Assembly (NCBI GenBank): GCA_016704435.1
Contig: JADJAB010000007.1
Location: forward strand, 62,001 to 126,000
Origin: Rhodobacter sp.
Lineage (GTDB): Bacteria; Pseudomonadota; Alphaproteobacteria; Rhodobacterales; Rhodobacteraceae
Direction: 5' to 3'
DNA length: 64,000 nt
In this document: positions 1 through 8,026 of the stretch, piece after piece
Numbering within the stretch: position 1 is the stretch's first letter
Layout: every line of letters starts with the position of its first letter
Notes under the pieces: generated by a model
What the model was told of the DNA's origin: nothing
Seen by the model: the letters and a program-made list of their open reading frames with translations, nothing else
Database searches by the model: none
Program-made: the position numbers and the translations under genes

Positions 1-1010
1 AGCAGTTGCGCGTCCTGATGGGCGGCCGCGGCCGTGGCGGCAAGAACGGCGGCGGCGGCGGTGGCAACCCGATCGGCCCGCTCTTTACCCGCAAGGGCCT
101 GATGCTGGGCGCGCTGGCGCTGGTGGCCGCCTGGGCCTTCATGTCCTTCTACACGGTGCGGCCCGAAGAACGCTCGGTCGAGCTGTTCCTGGGCGAAACC
201 GCTGGCGTCGGCGATCCGGGCCTGAACTTCGCGCCCTGGCCGGTGGTGACCTATGAAAAGGTGCAGGTCACCGGCGAACGCACCACCGACATCGGCGCTG
301 CCGATGGCAACACCGGCGCCCTGATGCTGACCCGCGACCAGAACATCGTCGACATCGGCTTTCAGGTGGTCTGGAACATCTCGGACCCTGAGGAATACCT
401 GTTCAACCTGGCCGACCCCGACGAGACCATCCGCGCGGTCAGCGAAAGTGCGATGCGCGACATCATCGCGCGGTCGGAACTGTCGCCCATCCTCAACCGC
501 GAACGCGGCGCCATTGCCGTCGATCTGCGGGTTGCGGTGCAGGGCACGCTGGACGAATACAAGGCCGGCATCCAGGTGATCCGGGTCAACCTGCGGCGCG
601 CGCAGCCGCCCGCCGATGTCGGTGCGGCGTTCCGCGCCGTGCAGGACGCCCAGCAGGAACGCGACCGGCTGGAGAAAGAGGCCGACGGCTACGCCAACAA
701 GGTGACGGCGGGCGCCCGCGGTGAAGCGGCGCGGCTGGTCGAAGAGGCCGAAGGCTACCGTGCCAATGCGGTGAACTCGGCCGAGGGCGAGGCGGCGCGC
801 TTCAACTCGGTCTATGCCGAATATGTGAAGGCGCCGGAAATCACCCGGCGGCGGTTGTATCTTGAAACGATGGAAAAGGTTCTGGGCGGCATGGACAAGG
901 TGATCCTTGACGGCGTGACGGGCGAGGCCGGCGGTCAGGGCGTTCTGCCCTATCTGCCGCTTGACCGGCTGGGCCGCGGCGCGGCCCCCGCAACCGGGGG
1001 GAGCAACTGA
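1..1010 (+). CDS. hflK: FtsH protease modulator HflK, 5' end cut by window edge
   Basis: HflK forms, with HflC, a membrane complex that surrounds and restrains the AAA+ protease FtsH. The visible reading frame is open to the left edge (first full codon at base 3), so the real start and the Gly-rich N-terminal tail lie outside the window. Visible parts are a Gly-rich stretch, one transmembrane helix (about visible residues 31-50), then an SPFH/band-7 domain beginning near 'YTVRPEERSVE' and an Ala/Glu-rich helical region near 'EAARLVEEAEGYRANA'. The stop TGA overlaps the ATG of hflC by one base, so the two are translated together. Family assignment is firm; only the start is unknown. Confidence 0.95.
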   Translation, partial: QLRVLMGGRGRGGKNGGGGGGNPIGPLFTRKGLMLGALALVAAWAFMSFYTVRPEERSVELFLGETAGVGDPGLNFAPWPVVTYEKVQVTGERTTDIGAADGNTGALMLTRDQNIVDIGFQVVWNISDPEEYLFNLADPDETIRAVSESAMRDIIARSELSPILNRERGAIAVDLRVAVQGTLDEYKAGIQVIRVNLRRAQPPADVGAAFRAVQDAQQERDRLEKEADGYANKVTAGARGEAARLVEEAEGYRANAVNSAEGEAARFNSVYAEYVKAPEITRRRLYLETMEKVLGGMDKVILDGVTGEAGGQGVLPYLPLDRLGRGAAPATGGSN

Positions 1011-1924
1011 TGCGCGCGATCTACATTCTTCCCGTCCTCTTTGTCGTGATGGTCACGGCGCTGTCCTCGGTCTTCATCGTCGATGAACGCAAGAAGGGGC
1101 TGGTGCTGCAGTTCGGCGAGATCATGCAGGAAAAGGAAACCCCCGGCCTGGGCTTCAAGCTGCCCTTCATCCAGGAAGTGGTCTATTACGAGGACCGCAT
1201 CCTGGGTCTGCAGACCGCGCCGATCGAGGTGACGCTTCTGGGCGAACGGCGGCTGGTCGTCGATGCCTTCGCGCGCTGGCGGATCACCGATCTGAAGGCC
1301 TTTCGCCAGGCCACTGGCACCAGCGGCGAAGAGCGCGCCCAGGCGTTGCTCAACAACATCCTGCAACAGGCGATTCCTGAAGTGCTGGGCAAGACCACCC
1401 AGGACCGGGTCCTCAGCCAGGACCGGACCGGGCTGATGAACGAGATCCGCGACATCGCCCGGCGCGAGGCCGAGGCGCTGGGCGTCACCGTGATCGACGT
1501 GCGACTGACCCGCACCGACCTGCCCGAGCAGAACCTTGCCGCCACCTTCTCGCGGATGCGCGCCGAGCGTGAACGCGAAGCCGCCGACGAGATCGCCCGC
1601 GGTGGCGAGGCGGCGCAGCGGGTGCGGGCCTCGGCCGACCGGACTGTGGTCGAAGAGACCTCGAAGGCGCGCAAGACGGCCGAGGCGATCCGCGGCGAGG
1701 CCGATGCCGAAAGAAACCGCATCCTGGCCGAAGCCTATGGCCAGGACCCCGAGTTCTTTGCCTTCTTCCGCTCGCTGACCGCCTATCAGGTGGCGCTGCG
1801 GGGCGAGACCTCGACCATCGTGATGAAGCCCGACAGCGAGTTCTTCGACTACCTGCGCAGCGAAAGCGGGCCGGTCGATGCCCCCGCGACGGCGCCGGCG
1901 ACAGCCCCGGTCACCGCGCCGTGA
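1010..1924 (+). CDS. hflC: FtsH protease modulator HflC
   Basis: Partner of HflK in the FtsH-regulating complex, with its bulk expected in the periplasm. The 304-residue protein has an N-terminal membrane anchor (residues 2-22) and an SPFH domain, and near residues 170-235 an Ala/Glu/Arg-rich helical region ('FSRMRAEREREAADEIARG') typical of the family. The C-terminal tail is an Ala/Pro/Thr repeat ('APATAPATAPVTAP'), low complexity and probably disordered. The ATG overlaps the hflK stop; the end overlaps the GTG start of the next small gene by 4 bases. Length and neighbours fit hflC well. Confidence 0.96.
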   Translation: MRAIYILPVLFVVMVTALSSVFIVDERKKGLVLQFGEIMQEKETPGLGFKLPFIQEVVYYEDRILGLQTAPIEVTLLGERRLVVDAFARWRITDLKAFRQATGTSGEERAQALLNNILQQAIPEVLGKTTQDRVLSQDRTGLMNEIRDIARREAEALGVTVIDVRLTRTDLPEQNLAATFSRMRAEREREAADEIARGGEAAQRVRASADRTVVEETSKARKTAEAIRGEADAERNRILAEAYGQDPEFFAFFRSLTAYQVALRGETSTIVMKPDSEFFDYLRSESGPVDAPATAPATAPVTAP

Positions 1925-2115
1925 GCTGGGTTCTGCTGGCCCTCGGGCTGGTTCTGGCAGCAGAGGGGCTGGCGCTTGCGCTGGCCCCTTCGCGTATCGA
2001 AGAGGCGCTGCGGCTGCTCGTGGCACTGGGCCCCGAGCGGCGGCGGGTGCTGGGGCTGGTGGCGCTGGCACTGGGCGTTGTGGTGATCTGGATCGCCAGG
2101 GTGCTGGCCACCTGA
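1921..2115 (+). CDS. DUF2065 small membrane protein
   Basis: A 64-residue protein with two hydrophobic helices (about residues 3-22 and 42-61) joined by a short charged segment ('APSRIEEALR' then 'GPERRRVL'), the pattern of DUF2065. It starts with GTG, overlapping the hflC stop (GTGA), so it is the third gene of the hflKC operon. DUF2065 proteins are commonly found directly after hflC in alphaproteobacteria. Function is unknown; co-translation suggests a role at the membrane with the HflKC/FtsH complex, which is inference. Confidence 0.9.
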   Translation: MSWVLLALGLVLAAEGLALALAPSRIEEALRLLVALGPERRRVLGLVALALGVVVIWIARVLAT

Positions 2116-2354
2116 CCGGCCCCCGGCGGTGAAACGGAGGGCTGGCCGCGCGCCGGCCTGCAGGGCTTTCGCCCCCTGTTGCCCGCCTTTCCCGCCCGCC
2201 CGATGACAAATGCAGTCACGACCGGTTGATCCGGCGCGACAGGGTTTGCATTGCGCCGGCCTTTGCCTGACTGTTTGGTCATGCCAGATCGCGAAGCGGC
2301 CCCAGGCACCGCCCGCGACAACCGGATCATCCGGATGAAAGAGGAGTTTCGACC

Positions 2355-3800
2355 TTGCCCGCCACTCGATTTTTCCCCCGCCGCACTGCGGCCCCCGTGC
2401 TTTCCGCCCTTGCCCTTGCCGCCGGGCTGGCCTTTGCCGCCCCCGCGCCGGTCCTTGCCTTCGGCGCGCCGGAAAGCTTTGCCGAACTGGCCGAGAAAAT
2501 CAGCCCCTCGGTCGTCAACATCACCACTTCGTCGCTGGTCTCCGGCCCTGCCGGCGGCGGCCCGATCGTGCCCGAGGGCAGCCCGTTCCAGGATTTCTTC
2601 GACCAGTTCGACAATCCCGACGGCTCGCCCCGCCGCTCCGAGGCGCTGGGCTCGGGCTTCGTGATCTCGGAAGACGGCTACATCGTCACCAACAACCACG
2701 TCATCGAGGGTGCCGACGAGATCATCATCGAATTCTTCGGCGGCGAGAAACTGCCCGCCAAGCTGGTCGGCACCGACCCCAAGACCGACATCGCCCTTCT
2801 GAAGGTCGAGGCGACCAAACCCCTGCCCTTCGTCAGCTTCGGCAATTCCGACCTGATGCGCGTTGGCGACTGGGTGGTGGCCATGGGCAACCCGCTGGGC
2901 CAGGGCTTTTCGGTCAGTGCCGGCATCGTCTCGGCCCGCAACCGCGAATTGTCGGGCACCTATGACGACTACCTGCAGACCGACGCCGCCATCAACCGCG
3001 GCAACTCGGGCGGGCCCTTGTTCAACATGGACGGCCAGGTCGTCGGCGTGAACACCGCGATCCTGTCGCCCAACGGCGGCTCGATCGGGATCGGCTTTTC
3101 GATGTCCTCGAACGTGGTCTCGAAGGTTGTCGATCAGCTGAAGGAATTCGGCGAGACCCGGCGCGGCTGGCTGGGCGTGCGCATCCAGGACGTGACCCCC
3201 GACATCGCCGAATCGATGGGCCTGGCCGAAGCCACGGGCGCGCTGGTGACCGATGTGCCGGATGGCCCGTCCAAGGATGCCGGCATCGTCGCGGGCGACG
3301 TGATCACCATGTTCAACGGCCAGCCGGTGGGCGACGCGGGTGATCTGACCCGCCGCGTCGCCGATGCCCCGGTGGGCGAGGCGGTGCCGGTGGTGGTGCT
3401 GCGCGAGGGCCGGACCGAGACCATCCAGGTCACCCTTGGCCGTCGCGAAGAGGCCGAGGCGGAATCGATTCCCGCCAGCGCCGACGCTCCGGCCGAACCG
3501 AAGGAGATGGACCTGCTGGGCCTGACCATGGCACCCCTGACCGACGACATGCGCGACAAGCTGGGCCTTGCGCCGGACGACCAGGGCCTGATCGTGATGA
3601 AGGTGGACCCGGCGTCCGAGGCCTATACCAAGGGCCTGCGCGAGGGCGACCTGATCACCGAGGCCGGCCAGCAGAAAGTGGTGCGGCTGAAGGATCTGGA
3701 AGACCGGGTGGACGAGGCCAAGTCGGCGGGCCGCAAGTCGATCCTGCTCTTGATCCGCCGCGGCGGCGACCCGCGCTTCGTGGCGCTGTCGATCGAGTGA
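2355..3800 (+). CDS. degP: Do-family periplasmic serine protease (DegP/DegQ/MucD type)
   Basis: Periplasmic chaperone-protease that degrades misfolded envelope proteins. The 481-residue protein has a signal peptide (about residues 1-36), a trypsin-like domain with a complete triad H115 ('TNNHVIEG'), D145 ('KTDIALL') and S218 ('RGNSGGPL'), then two PDZ domains (about 270-360 and 385-475). A TTG start at 2355 is preferred because GAGGAG (2341-2346) sits 8 bases upstream; the nearby ATG at 2336 is in another frame. It follows hflKC-DUF2065 after 239 bases of non-coding DNA, so it is probably transcribed separately. Whether it is DegP, DegQ or MucD in the strict sense cannot be told. Confidence 0.95.
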   Translation: MPATRFFPRRTAAPVLSALALAAGLAFAAPAPVLAFGAPESFAELAEKISPSVVNITTSSLVSGPAGGGPIVPEGSPFQDFFDQFDNPDGSPRRSEALGSGFVISEDGYIVTNNHVIEGADEIIIEFFGGEKLPAKLVGTDPKTDIALLKVEATKPLPFVSFGNSDLMRVGDWVVAMGNPLGQGFSVSAGIVSARNRELSGTYDDYLQTDAAINRGNSGGPLFNMDGQVVGVNTAILSPNGGSIGIGFSMSSNVVSKVVDQLKEFGETRRGWLGVRIQDVTPDIAESMGLAEATGALVTDVPDGPSKDAGIVAGDVITMFNGQPVGDAGDLTRRVADAPVGEAVPVVVLREGRTETIQVTLGRREEAEAESIPASADAPAEPKEMDLLGLTMAPLTDDMRDKLGLAPDDQGLIVMKVDPASEAYTKGLREGDLITEAGQQKVVRLKDLEDRVDEAKSAGRKSILLLIRRGGDPRFVALSIE

Positions 3801-3820
3801 GCCGTGCTTCAGCGAGATGC

Positions 3821-3850
3821 GGGGGCCGGGAGGAACTCCGGCCCCTTGTT
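3821..3850 (+). terminator. Rho-independent-like terminator after the Do protease gene
   Basis: Stem GGGGCCGG (3822-3829) pairs with CCGGCCCC (3838-3845) across an 8-base loop and is followed by TTGTT. It begins about 20 bases after the protease stop. The U-tract is short, so strength is uncertain. Confidence 0.65.
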
Positions 3851-4037
3851 CATCTGGCAGTCGACGTCTTCTGCCTGGTCGGCTGAAATGCCGCTTCAGT
3901 GCGATCCTTGCGATCGGAACGAATGGCTCCGCCTGGCCTGCGCCGGTTGTTCCGGTATCCGCGTGGCACGGGGACAAGGCAGAAATGCATGATGTGGTCC
4001 CCGGTTTTCCCGACGCCGGCCCGGATGAGGAGGTGCC

Positions 4038-4391
4038 ATGGCGAAACACAGGATATTCGGAACAAGCTTTGCAAGTGTCTATCCCCTGCTGGTCGCCAAG
4101 GCGGAGCGGAAGGGACGCTCAAGGGAAGAGGTCGACGAGATCGTCCGTTGGCTTACGGGATATGGCCGGGAGGAGTTGAAGGCCCAGCTGGACAGCAAGA
4201 CGGATTACGAGACCTTCTTTGCCAGGGCGCCGCGGATGAACCCCGATCGCGCACAGATCAAGGGTGTGGTCTGCGGTGTTCGCGTGGAAGACATCGAAGA
4301 GCCGACGATGCGCGAAATCCGCTATCTGGACAAGCTGGTCGACGAATTGGCAAAGGGCAGGCCAATGGAGAAGATCCTGCGCAAGCCATGA
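4038..4391 (+). CDS. DUF2200 family protein
   Basis: A 117-residue cytosolic protein recognised as DUF2200 from its N-terminus ('AKHRIFGTSFASVYP') and the 'IVRWLTGYGREEL' segment. A strong GAGGAGGT ribosome site lies 6-10 bases before the ATG. The family is small, found singly in many bacteria, and has no established function. It stands alone between a terminator and a convergent operon. A longer overlapping frame (3899-5278) on the same strand is a GC-rich shadow and was set aside. Confidence 0.88.
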   Translation: MAKHRIFGTSFASVYPLLVAKAERKGRSREEVDEIVRWLTGYGREELKAQLDSKTDYETFFARAPRMNPDRAQIKGVVCGVRVEDIEEPTMREIRYLDKLVDELAKGRPMEKILRKP

Positions 4392-4528
4392 CCGGCCCTG
4401 ACACCGCGGGATACCGGACCCGGTCGCCCCCGTTCCGGCGATTGTCTCCCGCCGCCGCCAGTCCTTGCCGGGCATTCACGCGCATTCCGAAATCGCAAGC
4501 CGGCGCTCGGGCCACCAGCCGCCCCCTG

Positions 4529-5185
4529 TCAGCCAATCTCGGCCAGCAGCCTTGTGCGGAAGCTGGCCATCCACTCGGCCCGCTCTTCGGCCATGCGACG
4601 GCCGGTGGCGGTCTGCATCGCGGCGGCCACCGGGAACAGCTTGACCTCCAGATGATCCAGCGAGAACCGCTTGTCGTCCAGCGCGCGGCGGCGCGCCATC
4701 GGGTCCTCGGGGTCGAACAGCGCCGCCCCCATCTGCCCCGCGACATGAAACATCCGCGCGATGCCGATGGCGCCCAGCGCCTCCAGCCGGTCGGCGTCCT
4801 GCAGGATCATCGCCTCTTTCGTGCGCGGCGCGATGCCGGCGGAAAAGCTGTGCGCCTCGATCGCATGGGCGGTGGGGTCCAGCTTTTCCGCGGGGAAATC
4901 GGTGGTTTGCAGAAAGGCCAGCGCGGCCCGTGCCGACAGCGCCGAGGCCTGCGCCCGGTCGGGGGCGGATTTCGGCAGGTTCACCGCATCGTGGAAGAAG
5001 GCGGCGGCCAGCAGCACCTCGTCGTCGGCGCCACCCTCTGCGGCCGCAATGGCGCGGGCATTGGCCCAGACCCTGCGCAGATGGCCCAGATCATGCGCAC
5101 CATCGGCCGAGCCCGCCCAGAGGCGGGCGACTTCCGTCTCGTAAAGCGCGCGGCGGCAGGCCTCGACCGCGGCGGCCAGCGGCAT
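4529..5185 (-). CDS. HD-domain phosphohydrolase
   Basis: A 218-residue metal-dependent HD hydrolase. Ligands visible in order are H31 in 'HDLGHLRRV', H65-D66 in 'AFFHDAVNL' and D130/D132 in 'LQDADRLEAL'. Overall it resembles the single-domain HD proteins of the YedJ type, whose substrates are thought to be nucleotides or similar phosphates; the true substrate is unknown. Its ATG overlaps the TGA of the upstream lipoprotein gene by one base (TGATG), so the two form an operon. Confidence 0.87.
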   Translation of the reverse strand: MPLAAAVEACRRALYETEVARLWAGSADGAHDLGHLRRVWANARAIAAAEGGADDEVLLAAAFFHDAVNLPKSAPDRAQASALSARAALAFLQTTDFPAEKLDPTAHAIEAHSFSAGIAPRTKEAMILQDADRLEALGAIGIARMFHVAGQMGAALFDPEDPMARRRALDDKRFSLDHLEVKLFPVAAAMQTATGRRMAEERAEWMASFRTRLLAEIG

Positions 5186-5721
5186 CAGAAGCGGCCCGGA
5201 TCGGCGTTGACGATGCCCAGCTCGCGCGCGGCGGCCAGCGACAGGTGGTCGCTGTCAAGGCCGCGTCCGCGCTGGTAGCGGCGGATCGCCTCGCGCGTCG
5301 GGGCGTCCATCACCCCGGTCAGCGGCAAGAGGTAGAAGCCCCGCGCCTTCAGCGCCCGCTGCACGGTGGCGATGAAATCCGTCGTCATCTCGGCGGCGCA
5401 GGGCGCGCGGAACCAGACGGTGGCGCGATCCTCGACGATGCTCTGGCGGGTCTCGGTGCCGTAGACGGCGGGGATGAGGCTGCCATCGGCCGCGCTGCGT
5501 TCGGGGGTGATCAGCACCTGTTCGGTGACGGTCTCGATCACCGCGGGGCGGATGTCGGCCTGCCAGCAGGCGTCTTTTGGCCCCTTGGGGGGGCCGGACT
5601 CGGCCCGCACGACCAGTTCCGAGGCAAAGTCGCCGCGCGAAGGCGCATCGGGCAGGGGCGGGCTGACGCAGGCGCCAAGCGCCAGCGCGATAAGGGCCGC
5701 GAGGGGAAGGGTCTTGATCAT
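5185..5721 (-). CDS. Lipoprotein with C-terminal peptidoglycan-binding-like domain
   Basis: A 178-residue predicted lipoprotein. The start at 5721 gives a classic signal 'MIKTLPLAALIALALGAC' with the lipobox Cys at residue 18; the frame stays open further upstream but that part has no signal character. The middle contains a conserved-looking segment around 'EQVLITPERSA' and 'VEDRATVWFRAPC'; the C-terminus has a PGBD-like repeat ('VQRALKARGFYLLPLTGVMD...IRRYQRGRGL'). It probably sits in the outer membrane and touches the cell wall. Translationally coupled to the HD hydrolase gene downstream. Confidence 0.82.
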   Translation of the reverse strand: MIKTLPLAALIALALGACVSPPLPDAPSRGDFASELVVRAESGPPKGPKDACWQADIRPAVIETVTEQVLITPERSAADGSLIPAVYGTETRQSIVEDRATVWFRAPCAAEMTTDFIATVQRALKARGFYLLPLTGVMDAPTREAIRRYQRGRGLDSDHLSLAAARELGIVNADPGRF

Positions 5722-5861
5722 CTGCTCGTGCTGCGCCCGGGTTTGCCGGATCTTTCGGGCGGCAAGATAGCGCGGGCGGGGCGTTGCGGGAAGCCGGGGG
5801 CCTGCGGCGGTGGCCGGGTGCGTGGCTTTCGGGGCACGGGCGGGGCACGGGCGGGAGCGCG

Positions 5862-5902
5862 GGGTGGGTGAACCTGCCCTTTGCGGGCAGGGCCACCCAC
5901 CC
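5862..5902. terminator. Long stem-loop after the orphan DnaE2-like gene
   Basis: GGGTGGGTG (5862-5870) pairs with CACCCACCC (5894-5902), and inside it CCTGCCC (5873-5879) pairs with GGGCAGG (5885-5891). The structure lies just past the stop of the minus-strand gene ending at 5919. No U-tract follows on either strand, so it may act as an mRNA 3' stabiliser instead of a terminator. Confidence 0.45.
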
Positions 5903-5918
5903 TGCGGCACCGCCCGCC

Positions 5919-6338
5919 CTACGGCTGGTCGCCCGCCCTTGTGCCGTCATGCCGGAAGGCGGGGTCCAGCAGCCGGTCCAGCATGGCCGAGATGTCCTCG
6001 ATATGCTCGGCCACCACATGCACCACGCCCGCCTCGCGCTGCAGCCGCCCGGTGACGCGCAGCAGCCGCCCGGCGATCACCGCGCGGCGGAAGCGTTCGT
6101 AGACCTTTGCCCAGACGACGACATTGGCGACACCCGTCTCATCCTCCAGCGTCAGGAAGATCACGCCCTTGGCGGTGCCGGGCCGCTGGCGCACCAGCAC
6201 CAGCCCCGCCACGCAGACCCTTGCGCCCGTCGAAGGCTCCACCAGCCGCGCCGCCGGCAGGGCGGCAGGCGGGCGCGGCCAGCTGTTCGGGGCAGGCAGC
6301 AGGGTGAACCAGTCAGAGGGGTCGCGACCATGGGTCAT
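5919..6338 (-). CDS. Orphan C-terminal OB-fold of error-prone DNA polymerase DnaE2 (likely remnant)
   Basis: The 139-residue product matches only the C-terminal OB-fold of DnaE2 (ImuC): 'VAGLVLVRQRPGTAKGV', 'FLTLEDETGVANVVVW' and 'LLRVTGRLQREAGVVHVVAE'. Full DnaE2 is over 1000 residues; the PHP, palm, thumb and finger regions are absent, and no imuA or imuB is adjacent. The first 33 residues ('MTHGRDPSDWF...') are not recognisable. The ATG lies 3 bases downstream of a GTTC-N7-GTTC box, the SOS box of alphaproteobacteria. It may be the relic of a deleted imuA-imuB-dnaE2 operon, or a free-standing SOS-induced nucleic-acid-binding protein. The OB match is firm; function is open. Confidence 0.8.
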   Translation of the reverse strand: MTHGRDPSDWFTLLPAPNSWPRPPAALPAARLVEPSTGARVCVAGLVLVRQRPGTAKGVIFLTLEDETGVANVVVWAKVYERFRRAVIAGRLLRVTGRLQREAGVVHVVAEHIEDISAMLDRLLDPAFRHDGTRAGDQP

Positions 6339-6340
6339 GT

Positions 6341-6373
6341 GAACATATGTAGAACATTCGCCGCCTCTGGCAA
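6341..6373 (-). promoter_or_regulatory. LexA-type SOS box overlapping a sigma-70-like promoter
   Basis: On the minus strand GTTCTACATATGTTC (6355-6341) fits the GTTC-N7-GTTC LexA site described for Rhodobacter and relatives. A -35-like TTGCCA (6373-6368) and -10-like TACATA (6351-6346) with 16-base spacing overlap it, so LexA binding would cover the -10 element. The predicted start of transcription falls within a few bases of the ATG at 6338, which would give an mRNA with almost no leader. Confidence 0.65.
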
Positions 6374-6428
6374 AGCCCCGGATTTTCGCCTATGTCGCTT
6401 TTGCGCATGACGAAGTTGAGGACGGGCA

Positions 6429-6752
6429 ATGGCGAAGATCACTTATGTCGAACACAGCGGCAAGCGGCACGAGGTCGAGGTGGCCAATGGCCTGACCGTG
6501 ATGGAAGGCGCGCGCGACAACGGCATTCCTGGGATCGAGGCCGATTGCGGCGGCGCCTGCGCCTGTTCGACCTGCCATGTCTATGTCGACGCGGCCTGGG
6601 TGGACAAGCTGCCGAAGAAAGACAGCATGGAAGAGGACATGCTGGATTTCGCCTATGAGCCGGACCCGGTGCGGTCGCGCCTGACCTGCCAGCTGAAGGT
6701 CTCGGCGGCGCTGGACGGGCTGGTCGTGCAGATGCCCGAAAAGCAGATCTGA
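6429..6752 (+). CDS. 2Fe-2S ferredoxin, adrenodoxin type
   Basis: A 107-residue electron carrier. Cluster ligands are C40, C46, C49 (C-x5-C-x2-C in 'DCGGACACSTC') and C87 ('RLTCQLKV'), the adrenodoxin/ISC-ferredoxin pattern. No isc genes are near, so it may serve a P450, Fe-S assembly or another oxidoreductase. The ATG follows a GAGGAC ribosome site. The stop overlaps the ATG of the next gene by one base. It diverges from the SOS-boxed OB-fold gene across a 90-base gap. Confidence 0.95.
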   Translation: MAKITYVEHSGKRHEVEVANGLTVMEGARDNGIPGIEADCGGACACSTCHVYVDAAWVDKLPKKDSMEEDMLDFAYEPDPVRSRLTCQLKVSAALDGLVVQMPEKQI

Positions 6753-7540
6753 TGCGCCGGGGGCTGGCCATCGCCCTTGGCCTGGTGCTGGCCCTGCCGG
6801 CGCTGCCAGCCGGGGCCTGCGCCATCGACCCCTACATGAACACGGTCTTCCCGGATTCGCTGACGCTGGACATGACCGGCAAGAGCCAGATCTATCGCGT
6901 CTGGTTCGATCATCCGAGCGATCTCTACGACCACCGCATCCTTGGCCGTGAGGCCGAGCCAGACCGGCTTTTCGTGCAGTTCGCGCCCGACAGCAATGAT
7001 TGCGGCTCGGCCGTCGCGGCGGGTGAGGGTCATGTGTTCGAGGACACCGCTCCCCGGCTGGCCGACCTGGACGGCGATGGCGAGAACGAGGTGATCGTGG
7101 TGCGCAGCAGCATCACCAGGGGTGCGCAACTGGCGGTCTACGGAATCAAGGGCGGCAGCTTCGGCCTGATCGCGGCGACCGACTACATCGGCCAGCCGAA
7201 CCGCTGGCTGGCCCCCGCCGGCATCGCCGATTTCGACGGCGACGGGCAGGTGGAGATCGCCTATGTCGACCGCCCGCATCTGCTGGGCGACCTGGTCTAT
7301 GTGCGGCTGGAGGGGCGCACCTTGCGCGAAATCGCGCGGATGCCGGGGGTAACCAACCACCGGATCGGCGACAGCTTCATCTCGGGCGGGGCGCGGAACT
7401 GCGGGCAGGGGTCGGAGCTGGTGCTGGCCAGCAAGGATTGGACCCGGCTCCTGGTGGTGACCTGGGACAAGAGGCCAGTCGCGCAGGACGCAGGCGCCTT
7501 TTCCAAGGCGGCCCTGCAGGCGGCCATGGACTGTCGCTGA
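6752..7540 (+). CDS. Secreted protein with FG-GAP/VCBS-like Asp-rich motifs
   Basis: A 262-residue exported protein. The signal peptide is residues 1-22 (cleavage likely after 'LPAGA'). Two calcium-binding-like repeats are visible, 'LADLDGDGENE' (about 103-113) and 'IADFDGDGQVE' (about 158-168), typical of FG-GAP/VCBS beta-propeller blades, though only two clear blades are seen. Function unknown; probably periplasmic. It is co-translated with the ferredoxin gene (one-base overlap), but no functional link is evident. A double palindrome follows the stop. Confidence 0.8.
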   Translation: MRRGLAIALGLVLALPALPAGACAIDPYMNTVFPDSLTLDMTGKSQIYRVWFDHPSDLYDHRILGREAEPDRLFVQFAPDSNDCGSAVAAGEGHVFEDTAPRLADLDGDGENEVIVVRSSITRGAQLAVYGIKGGSFGLIAATDYIGQPNRWLAPAGIADFDGDGQVEIAYVDRPHLLGDLVYVRLEGRTLREIARMPGVTNHRIGDSFISGGARNCGQGSELVLASKDWTRLLVVTWDKRPVAQDAGAFSKAALQAAMDCR

Positions 7541-7554
7541 CCCCCCGCGGAGCC

Positions 7555-7598
7555 GAAAACTTTTCGAAAAGTTTTCCAAAATTCTTCGAAGAATTTTG
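7555..7598. terminator. Two adjacent perfect palindromes between convergent genes
   Basis: Bases 7555-7576 and 7577-7598 are each perfect 22-base palindromes (GAAAACTTTTC and CAAAATTCTTC half-sites with their complements), set end to end with no gap. Each can form a hairpin with T-rich arms on both strands. They lie between the plus-strand stop at 7540 and the minus-strand stop at 7607, which fits a bidirectional terminator. Confidence 0.7.
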
Positions 7599-7606
7599 CC
7601 AGCGCC

Positions 7607-7840
7607 CTATTCGGCCGCCTCGCCCTTCAGCAGCCGATCGGCCTTCTTCCGCACCAGGACCGCGCGCAGATCGTGCATCGCCAGCAAGAGCGTATCCGTC
7701 ACCTCTTCCAGTTGCGCATCCGTCGCCTTCGACACCACCCATTGCGTGGTCAGGTTCATGTGATCGACCGCCCGCAGGATGTCATCCACGTCCCGCGCCT
7801 CAAGCAAAGCGCGACGCTTCACCAGCCAGTCCTCGATCAC
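7607..7840 (-). CDS. Small conserved-looking hypothetical protein
   Basis: A 77-residue, highly charged, probably all-helical protein with no recognised domain ('LLEARDVDDILRAVDHMNL' and 'LLLAMHDLRAVLVRKKAD'). GTG start overlapping the stop of the upstream 60-residue gene (GTGA), so the two small genes form an operon. Good coding character and tight coupling argue that it is real. No function is proposed. Confidence 0.7.
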   Translation of the reverse strand: MIEDWLVKRRALLEARDVDDILRAVDHMNLTTQWVVSKATDAQLEEVTDTLLLAMHDLRAVLVRKKADRLLKGEAAE

Positions 7841-8019
7841 CCCAGGTCGGCGGGCGTCAGCTTCACCTCGCCATGCGGCTTGATGTTGCCGTTCCTCACG
7901 TTGACGGTGGCGATCTCTTCCAGCTCGATCCGGCGCTGGCGGTTCTCGGTATCCACCTTGAACACGACGGCCCCGTTCTCGCGGATGCGGAAATAGTAGT
8001 CCGGCAGATCGCCCGCCAT
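7837..8019 (-). CDS. Small hypothetical protein
   Basis: A 60-residue protein ('MAGDLPDYYFRIRENGAVVF' at the start) with alternating hydrophobic residues that suggest a small beta-sheet fold. It lies 7 bases downstream of the aminotransferase stop on the same strand and overlaps the next gene, so it belongs to a three-gene operon with the aminotransferase. No family recognised. Confidence 0.7.
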   Translation of the reverse strand: MAGDLPDYYFRIRENGAVVFKVDTENRQRRIELEEIATVNVRNGNIKPHGEVKLTPADLG

Positions 8020-8026
8020 TCAGACC

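Noticed and set aside
1911..4049. Minus-strand open frame of over 700 codons opposite the Do protease
   Set aside because: Composition and lack of any family match show it to be a shadow of the protease gene, which has full catalytic motifs.
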